DNA of 64,000 nt from Nelumbo lutea (Eukaryota > Streptophyta > Magnoliopsida > Proteales > Nelumbonaceae): assembly GCA_022828595.1 (NCBI GenBank), contig JAKGHH010000001.1, positions 143,425,017 through 143,489,016 of the forward strand, given 5' to 3'. The stretch's first letter is position 1. Every line of letters starts with the position of its first letter. Both the position numbers and the translations under genes were made by a program. The notes below the pieces were generated by a model that saw only the letters and a list, made by a program, of their open reading frames with translations, was not told the origin of the DNA and searched no databases. Shown piece after piece: positions 32,451 through 42,660 of the stretch.

Positions 32451-33734
32451 TTAATATGTTTCTAGAAGGAATTGAACCTCAAAATTACTATGCTTCTTTG
32501 GATAATTCGACCAGTCACAATGGTCCGAGAGATTGGAAACAAGCAAAATACCACCATAAATAAAGAAGCAACATATTATCTCTGAAAAATAGGAAGCAAA
32601 ATTCAGAGATTCAACGTTCAAGAATATATCTACTGGATGGATGTACGATATGAATTCAAGTTTGTGGTAAGAAACTTGAATGCATCTATCTCTGCCGCAA
32701 CTACAATTCCCTGCCATTGCATTATCCTCATTTGCCATCAAAGCAGTAGTAGACAACATTTTGGCTTTGGCATCGTCTGATAACAGAGACCCATCTTGTA
32801 GCTGAGCCTGAGGGATTCGCAGCATTCGTACCTAGGTGTAGCTGCTACACAATTGAACGTGGTGGCATCCAATCGAAACAAGATGTACGTCTTGGCCAAT
32901 GGGAGGACTCTACATGGATGACAGGATGAGATTAAGAAGGACCACTAATTGGAAAACCAATGGGAGCTTCACCATGATAAGCATTATTGTACTATTTATG
33001 TTCTATTGACAATACAGCTGAAAAAACCTCCAACCATATACATTTTAAAGGTATCAAAATTTGGATGACCCCTGTTGCCTTGCGAAAAACAGAGACGTGC
33101 TCATGGAAAGAATTTCATTTCTAGTGCACTTGTTTTTGCAATCTTCTTCACATATAGTGCTCGGTGAATTATGGAAGCTAACAGCTTCTAGATTTCATAT
33201 AATTTTCCAATCTTTTCTAAACGATATTAACGTTGAAACATAGATGAACAACCAGTAACTGTTTCGGACATATCATGGATGTCGAAAAAGTGAGAGACCT
33301 TCTCCTCAATTTTAAGAATAAGTAGTCTACTAGGTCGTTAAATTACTATTGTTTTTCTGTTCCTTCCCCTTTAACTGCTGAGTTGATCTCAATATTTAGA
33401 ACCAGACGAGTTTTTGGACTCCTAACGAGTTTCCAGAGCAAACAGTTAATATTGATCATAGCCCAGATAGTCAGCTACTTGTGCACCTCGGTTAGAATTA
33501 AGTTTTGTCTACGGTGTTCCATGAAATAAAAACAGCTATTCAGAAGTCTTACAGAATAGTTTCTGTCTTCAGTTTTTCTCTTTTAATTTATCTTCCTTTT
33601 CTTTTGTTTTCTTTAGGAAATAAGTTACAACTTACAATTCAATGGAATACAGCCTTTTCCTTTCCTTGATCGGCAATTCAGAGGATCAAAATGAAGATTT
33701 CTTATATGACCAACAAAAACAGAAATTTGAAGTG
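32451..33734. other. Intergenic, one unrecognised 124-codon open frame
   Basis: On the minus strand an ATG at 32825 opens a 124-residue frame (MLRIPQAQLQDGS, with a small Cys cluster CSCGRDRC at mid-length). I do not recognise it. It could be an exon or chance. Nothing else in this stretch looks like a gene. The far right is downstream flank of the U-box gene. Confidence 0.25.
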
Positions 33735-33740
33735 TTTATT
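33735..33740 (-). promoter_or_regulatory. Possible poly(A) signal of the U-box gene
   Basis: AATAAA on the minus strand about 230 bases after the stop codon, a plausible 3' UTR length. Plant signals are loose, so this is only a candidate. Confidence 0.4.
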
Positions 33741-33967
33741 GAGAATGTACAAGATACAGATAGGACTCAACCCCACTAAAATCTACTCTTTGCTTTTTTA
33801 CATTGACCATTCCAATGGAGGGAAGAAGGCTAATGAGCAGAACCAAACTCACCTCTACAGACGATGAAGAAGAATAGAGCATCAATGCTTCCCAAAAAAT
33901 GAAAGATTTCCTTAACTTCATCTTCTACTAAAAAAATCTCTGCTAATTAAACAGACCCCAACTCAAA

Positions 33968-35068
33968 TCAAACCGTTGATGAACACCTCTGTAGAGTCTG
34001 AATCAAATTCGAAGCATTTCTTCTAATCTTCTCATTCTCACCTTCCAGAAATACAAAACAAATTTTTTCAATGTCCTCATTCTTAACCTCCCAACACATT
34101 CTTTGGCTACAAGAACAGAGTGAGTTCAACGTGGATAGCGCGTGCTGTACACCACGTGGACTTCCATTCAGCAACACTCTGACCAAAATCCGGACAGAAC
34201 CATCAAACTTTTCAATTTCTTCTCTCCCTTCTCTACACTTGGCCAACAAGCTTAGAACTTCAACAGCCCTTTCGACACCAGAACCGGCCATTTCGATCAA
34301 AATTGGCACCGACCCGCATTCAACAGCTCTCCTCTTGTTATCAGGGAAGGAACATAGGGCGTAAAGTGCCGTCGCTGCTTCTTTCTTCCCCCTCCCGTTG
34401 CCGTCCCAAAGGAGCGAAACAAGACCTCTAATTGCAAACGGAAATGCACCGATGGTCCCCTTGTTCACCTCCACGACGGCTAGGCTCGTCAGCATCGTTG
34501 CTGCAAGTGCCTTACAGTTGGGCGTCCCAGATTGCAAAGCAGAGACGACACGGCCAATTGCTCCCTCGGCGACTAAACCCACCTTATTGTCATCATCCAA
34601 ACTGAGGTTCAAGAGAAGTGAAAGCGCCAATTCTTGGATACTGGAATCCTGGGAGCCAACGCAATTGAGAACGGCAGAAACGGCACCAGACTCTGTTAAC
34701 TTCTGACGTAAGGCGGGGTTCCGCTTCGAGAGACGGCTGAGTTGGTTGAGTGAATCGAGCTTGGAGTCGAGAGATGAGAATGGGGAGGTGAGCGTGGAGA
34801 TTAGGGTCTGAGGTTGTGGTTGAGATTGTGGCTTTGGAGGGGAAGAGAGGGTGAAATTAGAAATAAGACTTCTGAGAGCGTGGTTGGGGATGAGAGACGG
34901 GTGCTGCGGGAGGGGTAGTTTGGTGATTGGGCAGGTCCGGTTGCCGGTGTCCAACCACCGCTGAATGGAAGATCGATCGAAGGTGTGCCCGGATGACAGG
35001 ATGACTGGGTCGGACATTATTTCTAAAGAAATCGGACACTTGAAATCATCGGGAAGCTGAGTCGCCAT
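33968..35068 (-). CDS. PUB8-like: U-box/ARM-repeat E3 ubiquitin ligase, PUB8-like
   Basis: An intact, intronless 366-residue protein. The start is the ATG at 35068-35066 (MATQLPDDFKCPISLEI). A frame two codons longer exists only if TTG is accepted, which is unlikely in a plant. The U-box spans about residues 5-80, with CPISLEIMSDPV, GHTFDRSSIQRWL and TCPITKLPL; Pro21 and Trp38 are at positions that in this fold contact the E2 enzyme. A Pro/Gln/Ser-rich linker (about 83-100) leads to ARM-type helical repeats (about 105-362), e.g. SIQELALSLLLNLSLDDDNK. Length and N-terminus match Arabidopsis PUB8 (about 370 residues). It should transfer ubiquitin from E2 to bound substrates in cytosol or nucleus; the substrate is unknown. 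The only clearly functional gene here. Confidence 0.95.
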   Translation of the reverse strand: MATQLPDDFKCPISLEIMSDPVILSSGHTFDRSSIQRWLDTGNRTCPITKLPLPQHPSLIPNHALRSLISNFTLSSPPKPQSQPQPQTLISTLTSPFSSLDSKLDSLNQLSRLSKRNPALRQKLTESGAVSAVLNCVGSQDSSIQELALSLLLNLSLDDDNKVGLVAEGAIGRVVSALQSGTPNCKALAATMLTSLAVVEVNKGTIGAFPFAIRGLVSLLWDGNGRGKKEAATALYALCSFPDNKRRAVECGSVPILIEMAGSGVERAVEVLSLLAKCREGREEIEKFDGSVRILVRVLLNGSPRGVQHALSTLNSLCSCSQRMCWEVKNEDIEKICFVFLEGENEKIRRNASNLIQTLQRCSSTV

Positions 35069-35330
35069 CCACAACTCGTTTCTTACTGCTGTGTTTCTGA
35101 TTGCCTGCTTTTAGGCCTAGACAGAGTGAGGTCCTGCCGTCCGTCCTGATTCCTGAGGAAGAAGAGTAGTCGCGTCTCGTGTGGATTCGGAGGTCTACTC
35201 TTGTTTTTTTCTTTTTTTTTCTTCTTTTGTGAATTGGAGGTTTACTCGACTCAAATCTTTCTTTCAAAATAATAAGGGAAGGACCCCTAGCTTCTAAGAA
35301 TAGGGAGGGACGAATATAATAGAATTACTT
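35069..35330 (-). promoter_or_regulatory. 5' UTR and proximal promoter of the U-box gene (predicted)
   Basis: Upstream of the ATG (minus strand) lie a purine-rich stretch at about 35205-35230 and an A/T-rich TATTATATTC at about 35311-35320 that could serve as TATA box, some 245 bases before the ATG. The start context TGGATGGCG has G at +4. Assignments are inferred from position only. Confidence 0.35.
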
Positions 35331-35889
35331 AAGTACCCTTACATAATAAGGGAGGTAGTTGAGCACATTGAAGGCTACAATGGGCATTGGCGGCTTTCCA
35401 TTATTTTTTTTACATAATTTTCTGGATTTTGTCGGTAGCTTTGTGGGTTTCTATATTTTTATTTTATTTTCATTTTCTTCTGCAAAAAAGAAGAAGTGAA
35501 AATTGAGGAACCCAAGAAAGTAGAAGGAAACGGAAGCATCATCATTCACCACCTCTCCCCTCTGCTCTGCTTTTGTGTGTATATTTATGAGAGACAAAAA
35601 GCAAAAAAAGAAAAAGTCATTTTAGATTGGACTGGTAGGGGCCATTTTTGTAATTTGGAGAGTATCTGGTTAGCATTAGTGGCTGAAATTTAAGCAGGGT
35701 AATTTGATAACCGAAAAGTCAAAGACAATTGGGTCCACAGAGAAGAAGTGCTCGGCGGTTCTAGTATATTTACCAAAGTGACCCCTTTACTTCTTTAGTC
35801 TCTAGAACACAGAAAATTGACGAAAACCACGCGTTCTACTTAAACTATTCACAACGGAAGCTAGAGAGAGAGATTGTAGAGAGGGGCAA
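35331..35889. other. Upstream flank, no gene
   Basis: A/T-rich sequence with short purine runs (about 35485-35520 and 35595-35615). No coding signal. It separates the U-box gene from the duplicated G-box unit. Confidence 0.4.
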
Positions 35890-35896
35890 TGGTGTG

Positions 35897-36047
35897 GTTC
35901 ACGTGCTAGCTTTGTAGGGAGGCCATGGAAACGAAAATTGTTGAAAACACCCTTATAATTCGTTTTATTGGATTCTGCAGTTTGGGTGTAGATCACGTGT
36001 TAGCTTTGAAGGAGCATGGAAAATAATGTTTTTGAAGACAACCCTCC
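35897..36047. repeat. Tandemly duplicated unit carrying G-boxes
   Basis: Two imperfect copies of a roughly 94-bp unit. Each begins with CACGTG (35900-35905 and 35994-35999), then TAGCTTTG, CATGGAAA and a TTG(T/A)AAAACA-like stretch. CACGTG is the palindromic G-box bound by bZIP and bHLH factors. The copies lie about 830 and 930 bases upstream of the U-box ATG, so they could serve its promoter, or a gene not recognised on the other side. Confidence 0.6.
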
Positions 36048-36755
36048 TCCTTGATGGTCGGGCCCAACTTTACAGAAGTATTGCAGTTTGCAACTGTGTT
36101 TTTTTTTTTTTATCACTTTGGTGCTTCTGTTTTGTAGGCTGTAGTGTAGAGTTGTAGACTGTAGCCTTAGTTACATTGTTTATTAGGTTTGTGTGTATTC
36201 ACCTGTTGTGTCTGGCTCATAAGCGGTTTGATTCTTGTATTTCTGCGCTTAATTGGTTTAAGCACCTAAATTTAAATGAAATTCTTATTAAAATACAACA
36301 GAATATTACTGTGTAAATTACAAAGACTCCCTTATTATAGACTTTGTATCAAATACTTCGACTGTTTAAAGTATTTTTTTATTTAAAAGAAAAATAGGAG
36401 CATTTTCTTATTTTCTTTCACCTTTTTCTCTTAAACCCCAATTTATCCAAAATGCTCCTATTTCTTTAAACTCTTGTTTCCTTTCACTGATATGAATGCC
36501 TCTCATCATCTTAAAATATAAAAATTATTCATTCCATTCTTTAATAAAAATTAAAACAAGGGAAACCTTAAATTTATATCTATCATAAAGAAAATTCTAG
36601 ATTTCATATGAATGTTGATTTCAACCATATATATCTGCAAGGATCTATTAGTGTAACTGAGAAGACCTCAATATTATGTTTAGAAAATTAATCAAATTAT
36701 AAATTAATAAAAAGGACAATTGAATGAGAATCTTTTTCAATGTTAACTGAGGGGT
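36048..36755. other. A/T-rich intergenic stretch, nothing recognised
   Basis: No open frame with a known domain and no repeat shared with the rest of the window. Confidence 0.4.
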
Positions 36756-36880
36756 AGGGGTAGGTGTGGCCACGAGCTGAGCTTTTCATGAGCTACTCGA
36801 GTTTGGTTCGGTTCCAACCGAGCTTTGAGTCAAGCTCAAGCCTAATAGAACTCAGCTAGTGAGGCTCGCGAGCCGAGCTC

Positions 36881-36914
<34 letters not shown>

Positions 36915-37160
36915 AAATTATAGAAAATAATTTATATAATAAAAATATTATAATTCTTAACTTTTTAAATATCAAATAAAAAATATTTTATATATATATA
37001 TAACTTTTATTTTTATAAAACATTTTTTCTCAAACCATGCTCAAGTAGAGCTCAAGCTCAATGTTCTAGCTCGAACTGAGCTCGAACCTTGTACAACCTT
37101 GGGGAGCTGAGCTCAAGACTCGTACTGTTCGGCTTAGCTTGGCTCGAATCCCCCCCTATT
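36756..37160. mobile_element. MITE-like repeat rich in GAGCTCG words, with (AT)n
   Basis: Starts with GGTGTGGCCACGAGCTGAGC and contains many GAGCTCGA / TCGAGCTC words in both orientations around an A/T core with an (AT)n run at 36882-36911. A truncated relative begins at 37412 (GGGGTGGCCATGAGCGGAGC) and runs into (TAA)n. The pattern resembles non-autonomous hAT-type repeats, but clean terminal repeats and a target duplication were not found. Confidence 0.45.
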
Positions 37161-37449
37161 GAGGGGGAATGTAATGAGAGAGGTATTTGTCGCGAATTAA
37201 AGACTCCATAATAGGGGGCCTTTATAATTTACTCTCTAAGTTATTACTATGCACTCGTATAAAAAAGAAAAATAAAACCCTGGGAACATGCAAATAAACA
37301 AACAGTATAGGGTGTTGTCGTGTTTTTGGAATATAGAAGCTTGGGGTAACATGGTTAAAATACAAGGTAAATTGTTGAAACCTCCCCTAAAATTTTTTAC
37401 CATAGCTGAAACTAGGGGTGGCCATGAGCGGAGCTCGAATAGGTACATG

Positions 37450-37452
<3 letters not shown>

Positions 37453-37484
<32 letters not shown>

Positions 37485-37508
37485 TAATAAATAATAATAA
37501 TAATAAAA
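37453..37508. repeat. (TAA)n microsatellite
   Basis: An imperfect run of TAA/ATA triplets, directly after the truncated repeat that starts at 37412, and followed by more A/T-rich sequence to about 37565. Confidence 0.9.
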
Positions 37509-37903
37509 TTATAAAAAATAATATATAATAAAAATTATATATATAATATATTTATTTATATATATTTTGGAATTTGGGTATGTTCATGTCTCTTTTTAAA
37601 AGATTCTATTAGAAGGAGTCTACTTGTAACTAAGTTGAAAACTTCAGAGAAAATAATTGCAATTACCAAACTTTAGGGGAGGTTTAGCAACAGCAATCAG
37701 AAACTTCAGGGGAGGTTTAAGCAATTTACCCTAAAATAAAAGATGGGGTGGATTTAACATTTTTGTTGTGTATAAGCGTTTGGTTTTAATTTTCCAATGG
37801 TAACTTGGTAACATGACAAAAGTGATGACTCGGATAACGGGATGGGGTATGTGACACAGTGACAATTAGCAAGAAAATGAGATGACAATGTAGATATGGA
37901 GTA

Positions 37904-38339
37904 GGTGTTTGGTATCAGTGGTGGGAACATCACACCCTTTTCTCATAAAAATTGTGTTGGGCATGTAGAGTTGTAAGCACCATCTTTTTTTTTTTTTGGA
38001 ACCGGTGCTGCCACATAGGCGTTTTCTGAGAAAACAACACTGTTTTTGTTTGGTACCAATGCTGGCAGCAACTTTTTCAACACTGATCTATATTACCCAA
38101 CATCCAAGATGATGGTACATCATTGCACTACTGGCAGCAACACACCATTTCCTCAGAAAATATTGAATTTGACATTTCTCCAGACCATACTTTTCTAATT
38201 TCTAAAGCGTGATCTGAAGCAACATTTTTTTTTTGAAAAAATGGTACCAAACAAGAGGACGTTGTTCGAAGTATCACTTTATCTGATATAATGCCTACGT
38301 TGTGTTATTTTCTCAAAAACGGCATGGATACCAAACACC
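37904..38339. mobile_element. Short element with GGTGTTTGGTATC terminal inverted repeats
   Basis: The left end GGTGTTTGGTATC (37904-37916) is the exact reverse complement of the right end GATACCAAACACC (38327-38339). Between them are 410 bases with poly(T) and poly(A) runs and no gene. A non-autonomous DNA transposon is the simplest reading. I could not identify a target duplication, so the superfamily is open. Confidence 0.5.
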
Positions 38340-38406
38340 CACGGAATCATGGAATAGGAAATACACCTTATGGTAAATGAAGTGTACATCATCATACTGA
38401 AAAACC

Positions 38407-38484
38407 ATGGGATTGAAATCATTTAAAACCGACCGGTTATATATGGGATTGGAATCATTTAAAACCGACCGGTAATCTATATAA
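38407..38484 (+). promoter_or_regulatory. 36-bp direct duplication followed by a TATA box
   Basis: ATGGGATTG(A/G)AATCATTTAA, continuing into AACCGACCGGT, occurs at 38407 and again at 38443, back to back. TATATAA follows at 38478-38484. A 24-codon frame beginning ATGACGATGGAAG starts at 38546. Together this resembles a small promoter with duplicated upstream element, but no supporting gene is known downstream. Confidence 0.35.
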
Positions 38485-38619
38485 GCTCGTCAAGCAAAAC
38501 AAAAGATTTTTGATCCATCGAGTTCTTTCTTCAGAGTGTTCATTCATGACGATGGAAGATTCCAGTTTAACGGTCAGTTCAACAGAACACGAAAGAATGG
38601 ACGTGCGCTGTAGATGATT

Positions 38620-39690
38620 TACTAGGTGTGGAATGGAGAGAAGAAGAAGAAAACTGGCCTACGTAGCACAGAAAGGGAGAAGATAAAAAAAAAAAAAAAT
38701 GTCAGGACTTAGAGAAATGAGAAGGAACTTGGAAAGTAGAAACGTGACATGAGGGGTATATGGAAGAAATGGAGGGGGAGAAATGGGGACTTAGGACTGG
38801 GTCAGGGTCAGTGGGCTTTTGCAGCGGTTGGGATCTCAGCGTTAGAGGGTTCAATCCTGGGACTAGGAGCTGGGAGGGAGGAGGTGTGGGTTTCTTTGAC
38901 AAGCATGTCGGAATGGTGACAAGCATCTCGCGAGCACACAAGTGGGACACCCATGTTCTCTTATACTAAGGTTTAAGGCCTTACTAAATCTCAAAAGAAA
39001 AAAAAATAAAAGGATTAAAGAAATGGTAGTAAACAACTGAGTGTAGTTATGCAAATCTTGAATTTCTCTGCCCTATCATTCCCATACAACGACGAATGAA
39101 AGAATACAAGAGTGAGCTGCATAAGAAATGATTAAAATGAGCCCAGTTGGGATGATGGGCCACGGTATTCATAGCCCATCTAAGTTGCTGCTGGGTATTG
39201 AGTAAATCCAGTGGGGCAACTTCCTTTTGATTGGTTATCTTCAAAATCCAGCCTCCCAAGTCTGAATCTGAACTACTGGTACGCATGTGACTCCCCACAT
39301 AGGAGTAATAGAAAATGTTTGTAGGTCAGTGAGCTAGGTTTTGCTATGTGCCGTCACCCATTTCAAGCACATGGAGTAGATCAGAGACTAGTTGCGCTTG
39401 CGTCTGGCGTGGTCAATAGAATTTGTCAACTCTATTCACCATTTTTTCTTCTTTTATTTCTCTTTTTTGAACTTTTTTTTATTTTATCAACCATTGCTTA
39501 CCATTTCCCTGGGTTTCTTTCTTCCTTTCTTTAATTTATATTAGCTTGGATAGCGATTCAACTAACATAACTTCATTAATTTGGGTATCCAGTCCTTAAA
39601 GCGTCCGCTATTTATTGGCTCTGAAATAAATATCTGTTTTATAGTTTGTTGTTGTGATTTCATCGAACCATCACTATTTTTACCTTACAT
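38620..39690. other. Intergenic, nothing recognised
   Basis: No domain, no repeat shared with the rest of the window. The stretch ends at the TTTGA duplication that marks the insertion of Gypsy element 3. Confidence 0.4.
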
Positions 39691-39695
39691 TTTGA

Positions 39696-40050
39696 TGTAG
39701 GGGTATCTAGCCGACCTATAGATCTTGATACGTGGTGTACCCTGACCACTCATCACCAACCACTGTCAATCGCTGCCACCTGCTCCTAACTATTCTTTCT
39801 TTAAGGCAACTCCGGTTATAAAAGGGGCTCCCACATTGAAATAAACACTCTCTGGAATTCAAGCTTTATGTCTCCTCTTTTACTTGGTTCGACCCCTTGC
39901 AGCCTTTGCTAACTTGACTATCAAAGTCTTCACCCTAGGGTAACTCCTGGAGCCTCTAACATCTTCTTTTTTCTCTCAACAGGTTGGACCCATTGGCCTC
40001 GGACTCTAGAAATTACGTTGTTGTCCTCGACTCCACATTTAGCAACAATA
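39696..40050 (+). mobile_element. 5' LTR of Gypsy element 3
   Basis: Begins TGTAGGGG and carries a TATA box TATAAAAG at 39817-39824. It ends near CAACAATA at about 40050. A primer-site-like TTGCCTTCGTCTATGGGAAC follows at 40053, a decayed form of TTGGCGCCGTCTGTGGGAAC. The 3' LTR at 55842 is clearly homologous, but the sequence around this TATA box is deleted there. Confidence 0.85.
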
Positions 40051-40130
40051 ATTGCCTTCGTCTATGGGAACGTCTTCAAAACTTTCCCTTAAAAAAAAAA
40101 ACAAACCTAATTTAATCCTAGTGCCCCTGA

Positions 40131-41956
40131 AATGGCTAACAAGCAAAACCACATCCCTAACGTCCGAAACTTAGTCACGATTGACCAATTTGGGCTGATC
40201 CTGAACAAGTTGGACAACCTGTCCCAACAATTGGACAACAAAGGCTGTTCGGTAGGAAGCCACCCACAGGGTGGCTACCCTGTCGAAAGCCATGGACAAC
40301 ATAGTGGGTGATCCATCCATACCCCACAAAGCCAATGCTTGGATGGCCTGGAGAGAGCCGACCCTCGGAGTCAAACAATAGAAGCCGACGGGCTGACAAA
40401 CCCCATTTCAAGACCCCTTGGCTGGGGAGCCGAGGGGTTGACCCCATAGGATCCCATGCCAAGCACAAGAACCTCAGTTGTCAACACCATCACACGGCGA
40501 TTAGTCAAGATGCCGGTGGGCACTCGGGCCACAACAGTCCCCCTCCAAGGGCGGGAGGCCAGTGCTACGCCTCTCCCCCCCTAGTTTCTAACATTTGCAA
40601 CCTTCTCAATGATCGTCGTGCCTGCAAGGCTCAAGACGTGCTGGCATCCAAGCACTTTGCGAACGAGGCCAGCCCGTCCCACGCGAGAGAGAACCTAGAC
40701 CAAGCCGAAGCGACGATGCCATACATCGACCAACATCTTATAGATATTCAAGTGCAAATTGGCACCCTTCAAGATCAGCTTTGACAAGTAAAAGAGGGCT
40801 GAGGTGACGCCTCCACCAATTGCCCTGCCTCATCTAGCCAAATGGAGGTGTTCACAGAATCCATCCTCCCCGAGCCCCTCCTACCAAATTTCAAGGCCCT
40901 AACATTAGAAACCTACAATGAGAGTACATACCCCGATGACCACTTGTAAAGCTTATAGGCCCCCATTCACCACACTGCCTCCACACTCTAATGCCTCTTG
41001 GGAACAGTTCACGAACCTCTTCCTAGGTCACTTTACGAGCAGTCGATGGTGTAAAAAAAAACAGTCATCTCCCTAATGTTAATCAAGCAAAAGTGCGAGG
41101 AAATCCTTTGGGCATATATGAAGATTTTCAACCAGGAAGAACTTGAAGTAAAGGACCTCGAACCCTTGGTCTTTGTGCACGTAACCATCAGTGGCCTCCA
41201 TCCTGGAACCCTCAACTAGTCCTTTTTCAAGACTCCGCCCAAGACTAAAGCCAAGTTCTTGAAGAAGGTTCAGAAGTATATCACCGCCAAAGAGGTTGAA
41301 GCCAATAAATGCCTTCAAGAACCGGAAGCTGAGGCCCCAATGACAAAAAGAGGAAGGAAAGGGATGGATGCGGTAACGGTCCCATCAACAAAGGTGGAGA
41401 GAAGGAGCAGTTATCCCCTTCCTTTAATAAGTACACGCCATTAAACTCCTCCCGAATGTAGATACTAATACAAGTAGGGAAGGAGGAATTAATGAAGTGG
41501 CCGGATAAGTTGAAGAGGAACCCGAGAAGGAGGAACCCTAAGAAGTACATTGCCATCGAAGAGGTTGAAGCCAACAAATGCCTTCAAGAACTAGAAGTCG
41601 AGGCTAGCCCTGGTGACAAGAAGAGGAGGGAAAGGGACGGCCGTGATGACGGTCCCACCAACAAAGGTGGAGAGAAGAAGCTGCCGACCCCTTCCTTAAA
41701 TAAGTACATGCCATTAAACTCCTCCCGAACACAAATACTGATGCAAGTAGGGAAGGAGGAATTCATAAGGTGGTCAGTTAAGTTGAAGAGGAACCCAAGA
41801 AGGGGAAACCTCAAGAAATACTACAAGTACCACCACGACACTGACCACGATACAGGGGACTGCTATGAGCTCAAGAACGAGATTGAGTCTCTCATCCACC
41901 GCAGGCATTTAAAAGACTTTTTTGAAGGCGATGCCCCAACATCATCCTCGCAATAA
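40131..41956 (+). pseudogene. Gypsy 3 gag, broken, with internal duplication
   Basis: The probable start is the ATG at 40131 (MANKQNHIPNVRNL). The gag core begins near 40845 (FTESILPEPLLPNFKAL) and continues as KQKCEEILWAYMKIFNQEEL and VQKYITAKEVEANKCLQE. The C-terminus, 41820-41956, reads YHHDTDHDTGDCYELKNEIE, the His/Cys-containing block that ends Tat-type gag. A segment of about 270 bp is duplicated in tandem. Several stops and frameshifts. Confidence 0.8.
41277..41815 (+). repeat. Tandem duplication of about 269 bp in Gypsy 3 gag
   Basis: GAGGTTGAAGCCAA(T/C)AAATG at about 41294 recurs at about 41563, and CATTAAACTCCTCCCGAA at about 41439 recurs at about 41711. The copies have diverged, and the downstream one keeps an open frame. 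Confidence 0.88.
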
Positions 41957-42091
41957 CCACAAGCTGAGCCCCGCAACCATCGCCCCCTGATCAGAGTCAT
42001 TGAAGTCATAGCCGGAGGCTCAGCCTCGGGGGAAGCATTCACCTTGTCTTGGAAAGCATACGCCCGATAGTACAACATCCAGGGCCAAACA

Positions 42092-42660
42092 TTGAAGAGG
42101 CCAAGGTTGGAAGACCTCATTTACTTCTTAGGCGATGACCTACGAGGGGTATTTGTGCCCCACGATAATAAGTTGGTGGTGTCAATGACCATTGCCAACT
42201 ACACCAGGAAAAGTATCCTCATAGACAATGGCTCCTCAGCCGACATCTCCTTCTATGAGACATTTGAGAAGATGAAGCTAACACTGGACCGACTGTAGCC
42301 CATTGATGTGCCACTCGTCGGCTTCTTCGGGGCAGCTATCAGACCCAAAGGAAAAGTAACCCTATCGATCACCATAGGAACTGAACCTTGACACGTCACT
42401 TAGATGACTGTGTTCTTGGTTGTGAAGATAGGCTCTCCCTACAATGCCATCATAGGGAGGCCAACCCTTTACACACTCAAGGCGGTCGTCTCGTCTTACC
42501 ACCTTGCCATGAAGTTCCCTATGGAGCATGGTGTAGGGAAGGTTAGGGGAAACCAACAAGCTACCATACAATTCTACGTTGTAGCGCTAAAAGGCAAGAC
42601 CAAGGAAGCCCTACCACTAGAGGGGTTCAACCTCAAGGATGAACCATTAGGCCGAGGTTA
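42092..42660 (+). pseudogene. Gypsy 3 protease region
   Basis: The active-site block reads ILIDNGSSADISF, close to the consensus DxGSSADIL. VPLVGFFGAAIRPKG and SPYNAIIGRPTLY follow. Stops at 42298 and near 42391 interrupt it. Homologous to 21850-22300 in Gypsy element 2. Confidence 0.8.

Noticed and set aside
32451..32825. 124-codon minus-strand frame as a gene
   Set aside because: Real ATG, but no known domain, no repeat family and no flanking exon evidence; kept only as a note in the intergenic entry.
35069..35074. Two extra N-terminal codons for the U-box protein
   Set aside because: The longer frame begins with TTG; the ATG at 35068 gives the family-typical MATQLP start.
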